Shown here piece after piece: positions 53,285 to 62,127 of a DNA stretch of 64,000 nt. A program made the translations under genes and the position numbers. Under the pieces are notes generated by a model. The model was not told where the DNA came from, searched no databases, and saw nothing but the letters and a program-made list of their open reading frames with translations. How positions within the stretch are numbered: the stretch's first letter is position 1; each line of letters begins with the position of its first letter. Origin of the DNA: Bacteroidetes bacterium SCGC AAA795-G10 (GTDB taxonomy: Bacteria > Bacteroidota > Bacteroidia > Flavobacteriales > Flavobacteriaceae); contig QFDA01000002.1 in the NCBI GenBank assembly GCA_003130815.1, forward strand, positions 62,001 to 126,000, written 5' to 3'.

Positions 53285-53823
53285 TCATTACTTTTTTCAA
53301 GATAAACAATATTTTGATTTGGCTTATTTGACCAGACTACTCTAACCCTATCACCTTGTAGAGCATCAATTTGAACACCCAAATAATCCGGTTGAATTGG
53401 TAAGTGACGACTAAAACGCCTATCAATGAGGACTAATAATTCAATTGAATTTGGTCTTCCATAAGTGTCAATTGCCGTTAGAGCTGATCTAATACTTCTC
53501 CCTGTGAAAAGAACATCATCAATGAAAACAACATTCATACCTTCAACTGTTTCGTTCATTTCAGTTTTATTAGCACTTAGTGGTGTCTCACTTCTTCTAT
53601 AATCATCTCGAAAAAAAGTTGTGTCTAACTTTCCTAATTTTAAATTTGTAAAACCTTGTTTGTTGAGTATTTTTGACAGACGATCTAATAATAAAGTACC
53701 CCTTGGCTGAAGACCAACTAGTATAGTTCTTGAAAAATCACCGTGCTTTTCCTTTAATTGATGACATAGTCTATTTAGAATAATTTCTAATTTTTTTTCA
53801 CTGATTAGTATTTTGGAAGTCAT
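53281..53823 (-). CDS. pyrR: PyrR bifunctional pyr operon regulator / uracil phosphoribosyltransferase
   Basis: A 180-residue phosphoribosyltransferase-fold protein. The PRPP-binding loop VVFIDDVLFTGRSIRSAL is intact, with VGLQPRGTLLLDRL near the start. Residues of the PyrR RNA-binding face (RRFSRHLPIQPDYLG) are present. In Bacillus it attenuates pyr mRNA when UMP is high and also makes UMP from uracil. The 95-bp upstream gap also holds the rpsA terminator, leaving little room for a classical attenuator, so the enzyme role may dominate here. It leads the eight-gene operon. Confidence 0.94.
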   Translation of the reverse strand: MTSKILISEKKLEIILNRLCHQLKEKHGDFSRTILVGLQPRGTLLLDRLSKILNKQGFTNLKLGKLDTTFFRDDYRRSETPLSANKTEMNETVEGMNVVFIDDVLFTGRSIRSALTAIDTYGRPNSIELLVLIDRRFSRHLPIQPDYLGVQIDALQGDRVRVVWSNKPNQNIVYLEKSNE

Positions 53824-53865
53824 TCAATTTTATTTAGTAAAAATATTGTTTTCTTAAGTTAAAAA

Positions 53866-53889
53866 AAAACCCTTCTAATTAAGGGTTTT
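53866..53889 (-). terminator. Rho-independent terminator after rpsA
   Basis: AAAACCCTT (53866-53874) pairs with AAGGGTTTT (53881-53889) around a 6-nt loop. The T-run lies on the minus strand, 30 nt beyond the rpsA stop codon at 53919. Confidence 0.9.
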
Positions 53890-53918
53890 CCAACATTAAA
53901 ATCAATAAGTATATATTT

Positions 53919-56201
53919 TTATTTATCATCCATTTTATCTTTCAGATTTGCCAAAGCATCTAGATCACCTAGGGTTGTTTTTTCAGTGTTTGTTGAAGTA
54001 GTTTTGGCTGAAGATCTTTTAGCATTTTTTAATTCTTGATCCTTAAAAGTTGCCGTATGTGATGCAACAACCCTTTTAAAATCTTTATTAAATTCTATAA
54101 TTTTTAATGCAGCTTTTTCACCTTTTTTAAGTTTAGACCCATCCTCTTTCTCCATATGCCGAAGAGGTATAAAAGCAGTTATGTCTTCATTAAATCGTAT
54201 AGTAGCACCTTTTTCTAAAACTTCAAAAATCTCACCTTCATGTGTTGTATTTAAGGCAAAATCTTTCTCATACTTATCCCAAGGATTTTCTTTAGTATGT
54301 TTGTGGCCTAAACTAAGTTTCCGTCCGTCTACATCTAATTCAAGAACAATAACATCAATCTTTTGTCCCAATGTTAAAACTTCTGATGGATGTTTTACTT
54401 TTCTTGTCCAGGACAAATCTGAAATATATACCAATCCATCAATTCCTTCTTCTAGTTCAATGAAGACTCCAAAATTGGTAAAATTTCTAACTAATCCTTT
54501 ATGTTTCGACCCTAGTGGATATTTCGATGTGATGTCTGTCCATGGATCTGGTGAAATCTGCTTTATCCCGAGAGACATTTTTCGTGATTCCCTGTCAAGT
54601 GATAAAATAACAGCATCGACTTCATCTCCTACTTTAACAAAATCTTGAGCTGAGCGCAGATGAGTAGACCAAGACATTTCGGAAACATGCACAAGACCTT
54701 CAACTCCTTCCTCTATTTCGACGAAAGCACCATAATCTGCAATAATTACGACTTTCCCTTTAACTTTATCTCCTTCTTTTAGATCTTTTGAAAGTTTATC
54801 CCATGGGTGGTCACTTAATTGTTTGAGACCTAGTTGTATACGAGATTTATTATCATCAAAATCAAGTATTACTACATTTAATTTTTGGTCTAGTTCTAAA
54901 ATTTCACTTGGGTGGTTTATTCTGCTCCACGAAAGGTCTGTAATATGTATTAATCCGTCAACGCCACCCAGATCAATAAATACTCCATATGATGTTATAT
55001 TTTTTACTATCCCTTCTAATACTTGACCTTTTTCTAACTGACCTATGATTTCTTTCTTTTGTTCTTCAATATCAGCTTCAATTAAAGCCTTATGAGAAAC
55101 TACAACATTTTTGAATTCGTGATTAATTTTGACCACTTTAAATTCCATTGTTTTATTCACATATTGATCATAATCTCTAATAGGTTTGACATCAATTTGA
55201 GAGCCCGGTAAAAAAGCCTCAATGCCAAATACATCTACAATCATTCCCCCTTTGGTTCTACATTTTACAAATCCACTAACAATTTCAGAATTATCATGGG
55301 CATTATTCACTCTATCCCAAGCTTTAATTACCCTAGCCTTTCTATGGGAAAGAACCAATTGACCTGTTCGGTCTTCACGTGTGTCGACAATAACCTCTAC
55401 TTTATCTCCAACCTTTAATTCAGGATTATATCTAAATTCATTAAGAGAAATTACTCCTTCAGATTTAGCATTAATGTCTATAATTGCCTCCCTGTCAGTC
55501 ATATAAACTACTTTACCTTCTATGACATCCTCATCAGATGTGTCGACAAAATTATCTTTAACTAATTTCTCAAACTCTTCAAGTTGTTTATTGTCAATGA
55601 CCTCGATGCCATCTGCATAACTTTTCCAATTGAAGTTATCCAAAAAATCAGATTTTTTTTCTGTTCCAGATATTGAAGGTTTATCATTGTCTACATTTTT
55701 GGTTAATTCACTCTCAGTATTCTTTTTTAAGTTTGTTAATTCAGCCGCAGTATTCATAGCAGGAGCTACTTTAGTAGTAATTTTTTTCGCTGTAGTTGAC
55801 TTTGCTGTTTTCTTCTTAGCAGATGCTGCTTTAGTAGTTGTTTTTTTTGTTGTAGTTGGCTTCGCTGATGTTTTCTTTGCAGATACTACTTTAGTTGTTG
55901 TTTTTTTTGCCGTAGTTGACTTCGCTGTTGTCTTCTTAGCAGATGTTGCTTTAATAGTTGTCTTTTTCGCTGTAGTTGACTTCGCTGTTGTCTTCTTAGC
56001 AGGTGCTTTAATAGTTGTCTTTTTCGCTGTAGTTGACTTCGCTGTTGTCTTCTTAGCAGATGCTTTAGTAGTTGTCTTTTTCGCTGTAGTTGGCTTCGCT
56101 GTTGTCTTCTTAGCGGATGCTTTAGTAGTTGTCTTTTTCGTTGTATTTGACTTTACTGTTGTCTTCTTAGCAGCCTTATCTTCAATGGATTTATTAGCCA
56201 T
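53919..56201 (-). CDS. rpsA: 30S ribosomal protein S1 with long Lys/Thr/Ala-repeat N-terminal tail
   Basis: A 760-residue protein. Six S1 RNA-binding domains are recognisable, starting near residue 226 with VIEGKVVYMTD, then IVSGFVKC, VLEGIVKN, KVKGKVVI, KHKGLVRN and THEGEIFE. Six domains match E. coli S1. What is unusual is a basic tail over residues about 9-148 made of alternating units KKTTAKSTTA and KKTT(T/I)KASA, 14 units in all, like a histone H1/Hc1 tail. A less regular, acidic-to-neutral linker (150-225) follows. The ATG at 56201 has a promoter 100 nt upstream. Its terminator is at 53866. Confidence 0.93.
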   Translation of the reverse strand: MANKSIEDKAAKKTTVKSNTTKKTTTKASAKKTTAKPTTAKKTTTKASAKKTTAKSTTAKKTTIKAPAKKTTAKSTTAKKTTIKATSAKKTTAKSTTAKKTTTKVVSAKKTSAKPTTTKKTTTKAASAKKKTAKSTTAKKITTKVAPAMNTAAELTNLKKNTESELTKNVDNDKPSISGTEKKSDFLDNFNWKSYADGIEVIDNKQLEEFEKLVKDNFVDTSDEDVIEGKVVYMTDREAIIDINAKSEGVISLNEFRYNPELKVGDKVEVIVDTREDRTGQLVLSHRKARVIKAWDRVNNAHDNSEIVSGFVKCRTKGGMIVDVFGIEAFLPGSQIDVKPIRDYDQYVNKTMEFKVVKINHEFKNVVVSHKALIEADIEEQKKEIIGQLEKGQVLEGIVKNITSYGVFIDLGGVDGLIHITDLSWSRINHPSEILELDQKLNVVILDFDDNKSRIQLGLKQLSDHPWDKLSKDLKEGDKVKGKVVIIADYGAFVEIEEGVEGLVHVSEMSWSTHLRSAQDFVKVGDEVDAVILSLDRESRKMSLGIKQISPDPWTDITSKYPLGSKHKGLVRNFTNFGVFIELEEGIDGLVYISDLSWTRKVKHPSEVLTLGQKIDVIVLELDVDGRKLSLGHKHTKENPWDKYEKDFALNTTHEGEIFEVLEKGATIRFNEDITAFIPLRHMEKEDGSKLKKGEKAALKIIEFNKDFKRVVASHTATFKDQELKNAKRSSAKTTSTNTEKTTLGDLDALANLKDKMDDK
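55758..56177 (-). repeat. 57-60-bp tandem repeats encoding the S1 N-terminal tail
   Basis: About seven imperfect copies of a 57-60-nt unit, each coding for one KKTTAKSTTA plus one KKTT(T/I)KASA decapeptide pair. On the plus strand a GTTGTCTTCTTAGC core recurs. The repeats keep the frame, so length variation by whole units would be tolerated. Confidence 0.85.
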
Positions 56202-56302
56202 TTCTGTTTTTTTGTATCCTGCCGTTGGGGAAACCTTAAATTACCTTGGCAGAAGGGGTTTTTAATGATTTTGTTTGCTTTCGGTGTTCCAAACTAATTA
56301 AA
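56202..56302 (-). promoter_or_regulatory. 5' leader of rpsA with potential stem-loop
   Basis: The 101 nt between the predicted transcription start (about 56302) and the ATG contain TTCTGCC and GGCAGGA on the RNA strand, which can form a 7-bp stem (one G-U pair) around a 24-nt loop with AAGGT segments. It may be an autoregulatory site for S1. Weak evidence, from pairing only. Confidence 0.35.
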
Positions 56303-56308
56303 AGCGTG

Positions 56309-56339
56309 CAAATATAATAGTAATGATTTGAACTTCAAA
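56309..56339 (-). promoter_or_regulatory. Promoter of rpsA, Bacteroidetes type
   Basis: On the minus strand TTTG (56336-56339) is followed after 19 nt by TATATTTG (56309-56316), a full match to the -33 TTG / -7 TAnnTTTG consensus. It predicts a leader of about 100 nt. Confidence 0.8.
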
Positions 56340-56354
56340 TATTTTTTTTCATTT

Positions 56355-57038
56355 TCACACTATTTGATTTTTTATGTAAGTTAATAACTTTTCGTATGCA
56401 TCATCTAATGTCATATTACCTACATCAATTTCTATAGCATCAACTGCTTTTTTGAGAGGGCTATTTACTCTTTTTGTGTCTAACTTGTCTCTCATTTTTA
56501 AGTTATCTAGTACCATTTTATAAGTCTGATTAATTCCTTGTTTTGATTGTTCTAAATATCTTCTTTTAGCTCTAACTTCAACTTTTGCACTGAGAAAAAA
56601 CTTACATTCTGCATTTGGGAAAACAATAGTACCAATATCTCTTCCATCCATAATAATTCCCTTATTTTTTCCAAATTCTTTCTGTTTATTTACCAAAAGT
56701 AGGCGCAACTCTGGTATTTTTGCCACATTACTAACTTCATTTGTTACATAAGTCTCACGAATTTCATGACTAACATCTTCATTATTTAAAAAGATTTTTT
56801 GTTCTTCGTTAATTTTTTTAAAGTCTATGTTTATTTCAGATAAATATTTCACAAAAACATTTGGTCTTAATATTCTTTCGGGATCTAATCTTAATGCAAA
56901 AAGCGTAGCAGCTCGATACATTGAACCTGAGTCGATATGGATATATCCTAATGTATTTGACAAGCGTTTAGCAATGGAACTTTTCCCTGTGGAGGCAGGA
57001 CCATCAAGGGTAATTATAATTTTTTTACGGTTTGCCAT
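56355..57038 (-). CDS. cmk: (d)CMP kinase
   Basis: A 227-residue nucleoside monophosphate kinase. The P-loop DGPASTGKSSIAKRL (residues about 12-26), YIDSGSMYRAATLFAL, IMDGRDIGTIVFPNAECKFF and the C-terminal IDVGNMTLDDAYEKLL are typical of cytidylate kinase. It phosphorylates CMP and dCMP. It lies 9 nt downstream of lon on the same strand. In flavobacteria that I recall, porQ of the type IX secretion system usually lies between these two genes; it is absent here. Confidence 0.96.
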   Translation of the reverse strand: MANRKKIIITLDGPASTGKSSIAKRLSNTLGYIHIDSGSMYRAATLFALRLDPERILRPNVFVKYLSEINIDFKKINEEQKIFLNNEDVSHEIRETYVTNEVSNVAKIPELRLLLVNKQKEFGKNKGIIMDGRDIGTIVFPNAECKFFLSAKVEVRAKRRYLEQSKQGINQTYKMVLDNLKMRDKLDTKRVNSPLKKAVDAIEIDVGNMTLDDAYEKLLTYIKNQIV

Positions 57039-57047
57039 AAAATTTAT

Positions 57048-59513
57048 TTACAACTTAGCTGTTGTAAAATTTTTTGCTCCTCTTACCTTTTTACTAGTTA
57101 TAGAGATTTCAATTACTTCTTTCATCTCTTTGACAAAATGAAATTTAAGCCCTTTCAAATAGCTCTTATGAATTTCTTCGATGTCCTTTTTATTTTCTTC
57201 GCATATTATTATCTCTTTAATTTTAGATCTCTTAGCTGCAAGAATCTTTTCTTTAATTCCTCCAACTGGAAGAACTTTTCCTCTAAGTGTAATTTCACCA
57301 GTCATAGCTAAATTCTTTTTTACCCGTTTTTGAGTTAGTAAAGAAACTATGGAAGTTAACATCGTAATTCCTGCACTTGGACCATCTTTTGGAGTTGCAC
57401 CTTCTGGGACATGAATATGGTAATTATAAGCATCAAAACTAAATTTTGAAATACCCAATTCGTTTGCATTAGCTTTGATATATTCCATCGCTATTGTAGC
57501 TGATTCCTTCATAATTTTACCTAAGTTACCAGTTATTGTAAGATTACCTTTACCTAAGGATATAGCAGATTCAATAAAGAGTATATCTCCACCCACAGCA
57601 GTCCAAGCAAGACCAGTAACAACTCCTGCTACATTATTATTCTCATAAAAATCTCTATGAACTTTCACAGGTCCTAAAATTTTGAATAAGTCTTGGATGT
57701 CAGGATTGTTATTATAATCTTCGTTCATAGCGAGAGACTTTGCAGCAAAACGAACTGCCTTGGCAACTTGTTTCTCTAATGCTCTTACCCCAGACTCTCT
57801 TGTATAACCTTCAGTGATTTTTTCTAAAACAGATCTTTTCAATTTTAAGTGTTTTTTTTCCAAACCATGCTCCTTCAGTTGTTTTGGTAACAAGAATTTT
57901 TGAGCAATAGATGTTTTTTCTTCAATAGTGTAACCACTCACATTAATCATTTCCATTCTATCCCTTAATGCACTGCTGATTGGATCTAAGCTATTGGCAG
58001 TAGCGATAAACATAACTTTTGAAAGATCAAAACCCATTTCCAAAAAATTATCGTAAAAGTCTGTATTTTGTTCTGGATCTAAAACCTCAAGTAATGCCGA
58101 AGCAGGATCACCCTGAAAACTAGAAGATATTTTATCAATCTCATCTAAAACAAAAACTGGATTTGATGTGCCTGCTTTTTTTAAACTTTGTAAAATTCTA
58201 CCTGGAAGAGCTCCTATATATGTTTTTCTATGTCCCCTAATTTCAGCTTCGTCTCTCATCCCTCCAAGTGAAATACGGACATATTTTCTTCCAAGTGCTT
58301 CAGAAATTGACTTTCCTAAGGAAGTCTTACCTACACCGGGTGGTCCAAACAAACAAAGAATAGGTGATTTCATATCATTTCTAAGTTTTAGAACAGCCAA
58401 ATATTCAATAACTCTTTTTTTGACTTGATCTAAACCAAAGTGGTCTCTATTAAGAATCTTTTCAGCACGGTTTAGATCAAAATTATCTTTTGAAAATTCA
58501 TTCCAAGGAAGGTCTAAAAATAAATCCAAATAATTTCTTTGAATTGAATATTCAGCCACTTGAGGATTCATTCTCTGCATTTTAATTAATTCTTTATCAA
58601 AATGGTTTTTTACATCAATATTCCATTTTTTATTTTTGGCTTTATTTCTCATTTCCTCAACTTCTTCTTCATAAGAAACTCCACCTAATTCCTCTTGAAT
58701 AGTTTTCATTTGTTGATGCAAATAATATTCACGTTGCTGGGAATCTATCTCTGAACGAACCCGAGATTGAATGTCGTTTTTCAAAGCTAACTTTTGATAC
58801 TCTTGATTCATGTATTTCAAGCACATGGTTGCCCTTTGAAACAAATCTAATTCCGAAAGTATTTTTTGCTTGTCGGCAACATTCACATTCATATTAGATG
58901 CAACAAAATTTATTAAAAATGAAGGAGTTTGTATATTTTTTATTGCAAAAGAAGCTTCAGACGGAATATTTGGATTTTCGTTAATTATTTGTAGGGCTAA
59001 ATCTTTAATTGAATCAATTGTTGCAGTAAATTTTTTATCATTTTTTTTCGAGAAACTTTCCTTTATTGATTCAATAGAAGCTTTCATGTAGGGCTTCTCT
59101 TCTATAATTTTTTTTATTTTAAAACGTTTCTTCCCTTGTATTATAATGGTTGTATTACCATCTGGCATTTTTAAAACTCTTAAAATCTGAGCAACAGTTC
59201 CTATTTTATGAATATCTTCTAAATTTGGATTTTCTATAGCCTCGTTTTGTTGAGCAACTACACCAATGATTTTGTTAGTGGCATTAGCATCTTTTATTAG
59301 TTTTATAGATTTGTCTCGTCCAGCAGTAATTGGTATTACAACACCAGGAAATAAAACCGTATTTCTTAAGGGTAAGATTGGAACAATTTCAGGTAAAGAT
59401 TCACTTTCTAATGCTTCTTCATCCTCAGTAGTCATTAGAGGTATTAAATCTGCTTCTGATTCAATATCACGAAGCGACAAATTGTCAAGGTTACTAAAAA
59501 AGGATTGAGCCAT
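57048..59513 (-). CDS. lon: Endopeptidase La (Lon protease)
   Basis: An 821-residue ATP-dependent protease. The LON N-terminal domain starts [19 protein letters not shown], the coiled-coil follows, Walker A is [11 protein letters not shown] (about residue 400), and Walker B is [10 protein letters not shown]. The Ser/Lys dyad lies in [10 protein letters not shown] (Ser near 707) and in the following [12 protein letters not shown]. Length is normal. It degrades misfolded and regulatory proteins in the cytoplasm. The 229-bp upstream gap holds three GTCAT repeats but no clear promoter. Confidence 0.97.
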   Translation of the reverse strand: MAQSFFSNLDNLSLRDIESEADLIPLMTTEDEEALESESLPEIVPILPLRNTVLFPGVVIPITAGRDKSIKLIKDANATNKIIGVVAQQNEAIENPNLEDIHKIGTVAQILRVLKMPDGNTTIIIQGKKRFKIKKIIEEKPYMKASIESIKESFSKKNDKKFTATIDSIKDLALQIINENPNIPSEASFAIKNIQTPSFLINFVASNMNVNVADKQKILSELDLFQRATMCLKYMNQEYQKLALKNDIQSRVRSEIDSQQREYYLHQQMKTIQEELGGVSYEEEVEEMRNKAKNKKWNIDVKNHFDKELIKMQRMNPQVAEYSIQRNYLDLFLDLPWNEFSKDNFDLNRAEKILNRDHFGLDQVKKRVIEYLAVLKLRNDMKSPILCLFGPPGVGKTSLGKSISEALGRKYVRISLGGMRDEAEIRGHRKTYIGALPGRILQSLKKAGTSNPVFVLDEIDKISSSFQGDPASALLEVLDPEQNTDFYDNFLEMGFDLSKVMFIATANSLDPISSALRDRMEMINVSGYTIEEKTSIAQKFLLPKQLKEHGLEKKHLKLKRSVLEKITEGYTRESGVRALEKQVAKAVRFAAKSLAMNEDYNNNPDIQDLFKILGPVKVHRDFYENNNVAGVVTGLAWTAVGGDILFIESAISLGKGNLTITGNLGKIMKESATIAMEYIKANANELGISKFSFDAYNYHIHVPEGATPKDGPSAGITMLTSIVSLLTQKRVKKNLAMTGEITLRGKVLPVGGIKEKILAAKRSKIKEIIICEENKKDIEEIHKSYLKGLKFHFVKEMKEVIEISITSKKVRGAKNFTTAKL

Positions 59514-59742
59514 CAGATTTTATAAGTCATTTTGTCATATTTTGTTTGTCATTTTAAATAAATATCTAATAACAAATAAAAATTATAATTAACGTATTAT
59601 GAACATATATAATGTCAATAGTTGTGCCATTTAAGTTTTTTTGGCATTTAAGTTCAATGTTAGAATTTTTATAAAGTGAACAGTATGGAAATTAAAATCT
59701 TTTGAATGATCTCTTTTTTGTTTTTATTTTTTAAAATTGACC

Positions 59743-61059
59743 TTATTTTTTTGGTATTCTAGCTAACATTAAAGCTCCAAGAAAGAAAAATATTATAAAA
59801 AACAAAATCCCATTTCGCATGCTTCCTGATATCTGGTCAATCAATCCAAAACATAACATTCCTATTACAATTCCAATTTTTTCTGTTACGTCATAAAAAC
59901 TAAAAAATGAAGTTGTATCCAAGGTTTTCGGTAATAATTTTGAATAAGTGGATCTAGATAATGATTGTAATCCACCCATTACCATACCTACTAATCCTGC
60001 GATGGAATAAAATTGAGATGGTGTTTTTACATTATAAGCTAGGATACAAAGGATAATCCAAATAATATTTATTGCAATTAAAACTTTAATATTTCCAAAT
60101 CGTTCGGAAGCTCTTGCAGTTAATATTGCTCCAAAGATTGCAACAATTTGAATCAATAAAATACTTACAATTAAACCGACTGTTTTTTGATTTGAGTCTG
60201 ACCATGCAATTTCTTCTTCACCAAAATAAGCTGCCACCAACAAAACCGTCTGTAAGGCCATACTGTAGAGAAAAAAGGCAGGTAAAAATCGCCTTAATCT
60301 TGAAAGATTTTTTAGTTGTATGAAAACAGATTTAAGTTTTCGGTAACCATTTAATAATATATCCTTCGTTATTTTTGACTTATGATTACTTTTCGGTAAA
60401 AAATAAAACGAATATTGACTAAATAATGCCCACCAAATTCCTACAGAAACAAAAGAAAATTTCATCGCCTGAAGTGAGGCATCTGTTTTATTACCATCAA
60501 TTCCAAATAAATTAGGCTGCATTATCATAGTTAAATTTGCAAGAAGTAAAATTACACTTCCTACATATCCGTAGGAAAACCCTCTGGCACTCACTCTATC
60601 CTGCTGTTCAGGATATGCTATGTCAGGTAGATAGGAATTGTAGAAAACTAGGCTAGACCACAAGCCTATCATCGCCAAAAAATAAAAAATTAAACCTAAA
60701 TAGATTGTTTCTAGTTCAAACCAATATAATCCGATACAAGATAAGGAGCCTATGTAGACAAAAATTTTCATGAATTTTTTTTTATCACCTATATAATCAG
60801 CAATACCAGATAAAAGCGGTGAGAAAGAAGCAATGATCAAAAAAGCAACTGCAGTCAAAAAACTTATAACTGCTGTATTTTTTACTTGATATCCTAAAAT
60901 ATTTATTGTGTTTATATCAGAAAAAATTGCACCATAGTAGATTGGGAATATAGCCGATGATATGACAAGAGAATAAACTGAATTAGCCCAATCATAAAAT
61001 GCCCAAGCATTTATAAGTTTACTACTCCCCTTTTTTAAAGGAGTTTTTGTAATCATCAT
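59743..61059 (-). CDS. MFS transporter, Atg22/UMF1-like
   Basis: A 438-residue membrane protein with about 12 segments. WAFYDWANSVYSLVISSAIFP at the start, the loop FSPLLSGIADYIGDKKKFM after segment 3, and GGLQSLSRSTYSKLLP in the second half are typical of the UMF1/Atg22-like major facilitator group, whose substrates in bacteria are unknown. It is annotated in flavobacteria simply as MFS transporter. It is divergent from the msrB pair, with a perfect inverted repeat in the gap. Confidence 0.88.
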   Translation of the reverse strand: MMITKTPLKKGSSKLINAWAFYDWANSVYSLVISSAIFPIYYGAIFSDINTINILGYQVKNTAVISFLTAVAFLIIASFSPLLSGIADYIGDKKKFMKIFVYIGSLSCIGLYWFELETIYLGLIFYFLAMIGLWSSLVFYNSYLPDIAYPEQQDRVSARGFSYGYVGSVILLLANLTMIMQPNLFGIDGNKTDASLQAMKFSFVSVGIWWALFSQYSFYFLPKSNHKSKITKDILLNGYRKLKSVFIQLKNLSRLRRFLPAFFLYSMALQTVLLVAAYFGEEEIAWSDSNQKTVGLIVSILLIQIVAIFGAILTARASERFGNIKVLIAINIIWIILCILAYNVKTPSQFYSIAGLVGMVMGGLQSLSRSTYSKLLPKTLDTTSFFSFYDVTEKIGIVIGMLCFGLIDQISGSMRNGILFFIIFFFLGALMLARIPKK

Positions 61060-61093
61060 TTCAAAATTTGATCTACCAATGTAATAAAATACT

Positions 61094-61115
61094 ATTATAC
61101 TGAATCAAGTATAAT
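61094..61115. repeat. 8-bp perfect inverted repeat between MFS gene and msrB
   Basis: ATTATACT (61094-61101) and AGTATAAT (61108-61115) are reverse complements with a 6-nt spacer, a typical dimeric operator shape. It lies 35 nt from the MFS start and 72 nt from the msrB start. Confidence 0.5.
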
Positions 61116-61186
61116 GATAAAGTTTAATTTCGAATTGTGATTTTTTTACCTAAAAAAAGATTCATTATTTTTAAACAAAAATTACT

Positions 61187-61669
61187 ATGAGAGCAATTCC
61201 CATCTTATTTATTTTAATTTACTTAGTATCGTGTAACGTTAAATCTCAAAGTAATAACAATCATGATAAAAAATATGAAGTCACCAAGACGGAAAACGAA
61301 TGGAAATCAGAGTTATCAAAAATGTCATATTATGTTCTAAGAGAAGCAGGTACTGAGAGAGCATTTACCGGAATTTTAAACTACAATAAAAAAAAGGGTA
61401 CATATGTCTGTGCGGGATGCAAGGCACCATTGTATGATTCCAAATATAAATATGAATCAGGATCGGGTTGGCCTTCTTTCGATAGAGGAATTGAAGAAAA
61501 TCTTGAATATGACGTAGATTATAAAATTGGTTATCCAAGATCAGAATTAAAATGTAACAAATGTGGAGGACATTTAGGACATATGTTTAATGATGGTCCA
61601 AAAAATACAACTGGACAGAGACACTGTATAAATTCTGCTGCATTAATTTTTATTCCTGCAAATGAGTGA
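61187..61669 (+). CDS. msrB: Peptide-methionine (R)-S-oxide reductase MsrB, lipoprotein form
   Basis: A 160-residue protein with lipoprotein signal MRAIPILFILIYLVSC (lipid Cys16), so periplasmic and membrane-anchored. The MsrB domain follows: zinc ligands CAGC (75, 78) and CNKC (123, 126), GSGWPSF, GHLGHMFNDGP and the catalytic Cys147 in RHCINSAAL. The resolving-cysteine position before GWPSF is Ser93, so recycling must use another thiol. It reduces methionine R-sulfoxide in envelope proteins. It overlaps the second MsrB gene by 8 nt. Confidence 0.94.
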   Translation: MRAIPILFILIYLVSCNVKSQSNNNHDKKYEVTKTENEWKSELSKMSYYVLREAGTERAFTGILNYNKKKGTYVCAGCKAPLYDSKYKYESGSGWPSFDRGIEENLEYDVDYKIGYPRSELKCNKCGGHLGHMFNDGPKNTTGQRHCINSAALIFIPANE

Positions 61670-62075
61670 TTCTAAAAATTTTCCTGTTTCAAAATCTGAA
61701 GCAGATTGGAAAAAGTTATTAAAGCCTGATGAATTCCATATTTTAAGGGAGAAGGGAACTGAACTTCCTTTCAGCGGTAAATACAACAATCATTTTGAAA
61801 AGGGGGTATACAAGTGTAAAGGTTGTAGTGCACCACTATATAGATCTGAAAATAAATTTGACAGTCACTGTGGTTGGCCAAGCTATGACATGGCTATACC
61901 TGGTGCTATTGAGTACATTAAAGATTCAAGCCATGGGATGCAACGAATTGAAATAGTTTGCGCTCAATGTGGTGGTCACCAAGGACACGTATTTAATGAC
62001 GGTCCCACCCTCACTGGAAAGAGATATTGCGTTAATTCTGCTAGTATTAAGTTTATTGAAGAAAATAAATTTTAA
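61662..62075 (+). CDS. msrB: Peptide-methionine (R)-S-oxide reductase MsrB, cytoplasmic form
   Basis: A 137-residue protein without a signal peptide. Zinc ligands are CKGC (52, 55) and CAQC (100, 103), catalytic Cys123 is in RYCVNSAS, and Cys70 in SHCGWPSY is the resolving cysteine of 2-Cys MsrB. HGMQRIEIVCAQCGGHQGHVF matches E. coli MsrB strongly. It is co-transcribed with, and overlaps, the lipoprotein paralogue, giving a compartment-split pair. Confidence 0.95.
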   Translation: MSDSKNFPVSKSEADWKKLLKPDEFHILREKGTELPFSGKYNNHFEKGVYKCKGCSAPLYRSENKFDSHCGWPSYDMAIPGAIEYIKDSSHGMQRIEIVCAQCGGHQGHVFNDGPTLTGKRYCVNSASIKFIEENKF

Positions 62076-62127
62076 AAATTTATTACCCATATTTTGTAAA
62101 TTAGTAAATGAATTTAAATGACATCTA

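Noticed and set aside
55630-56265. A 211-codon plus-strand frame with Val/Phe/Ala-rich repeats, looking like a membrane protein
   Set aside because: It is the antisense of the repeat-coded basic tail of S1; its regularity comes from the tandem repeats and it has no family resemblance.
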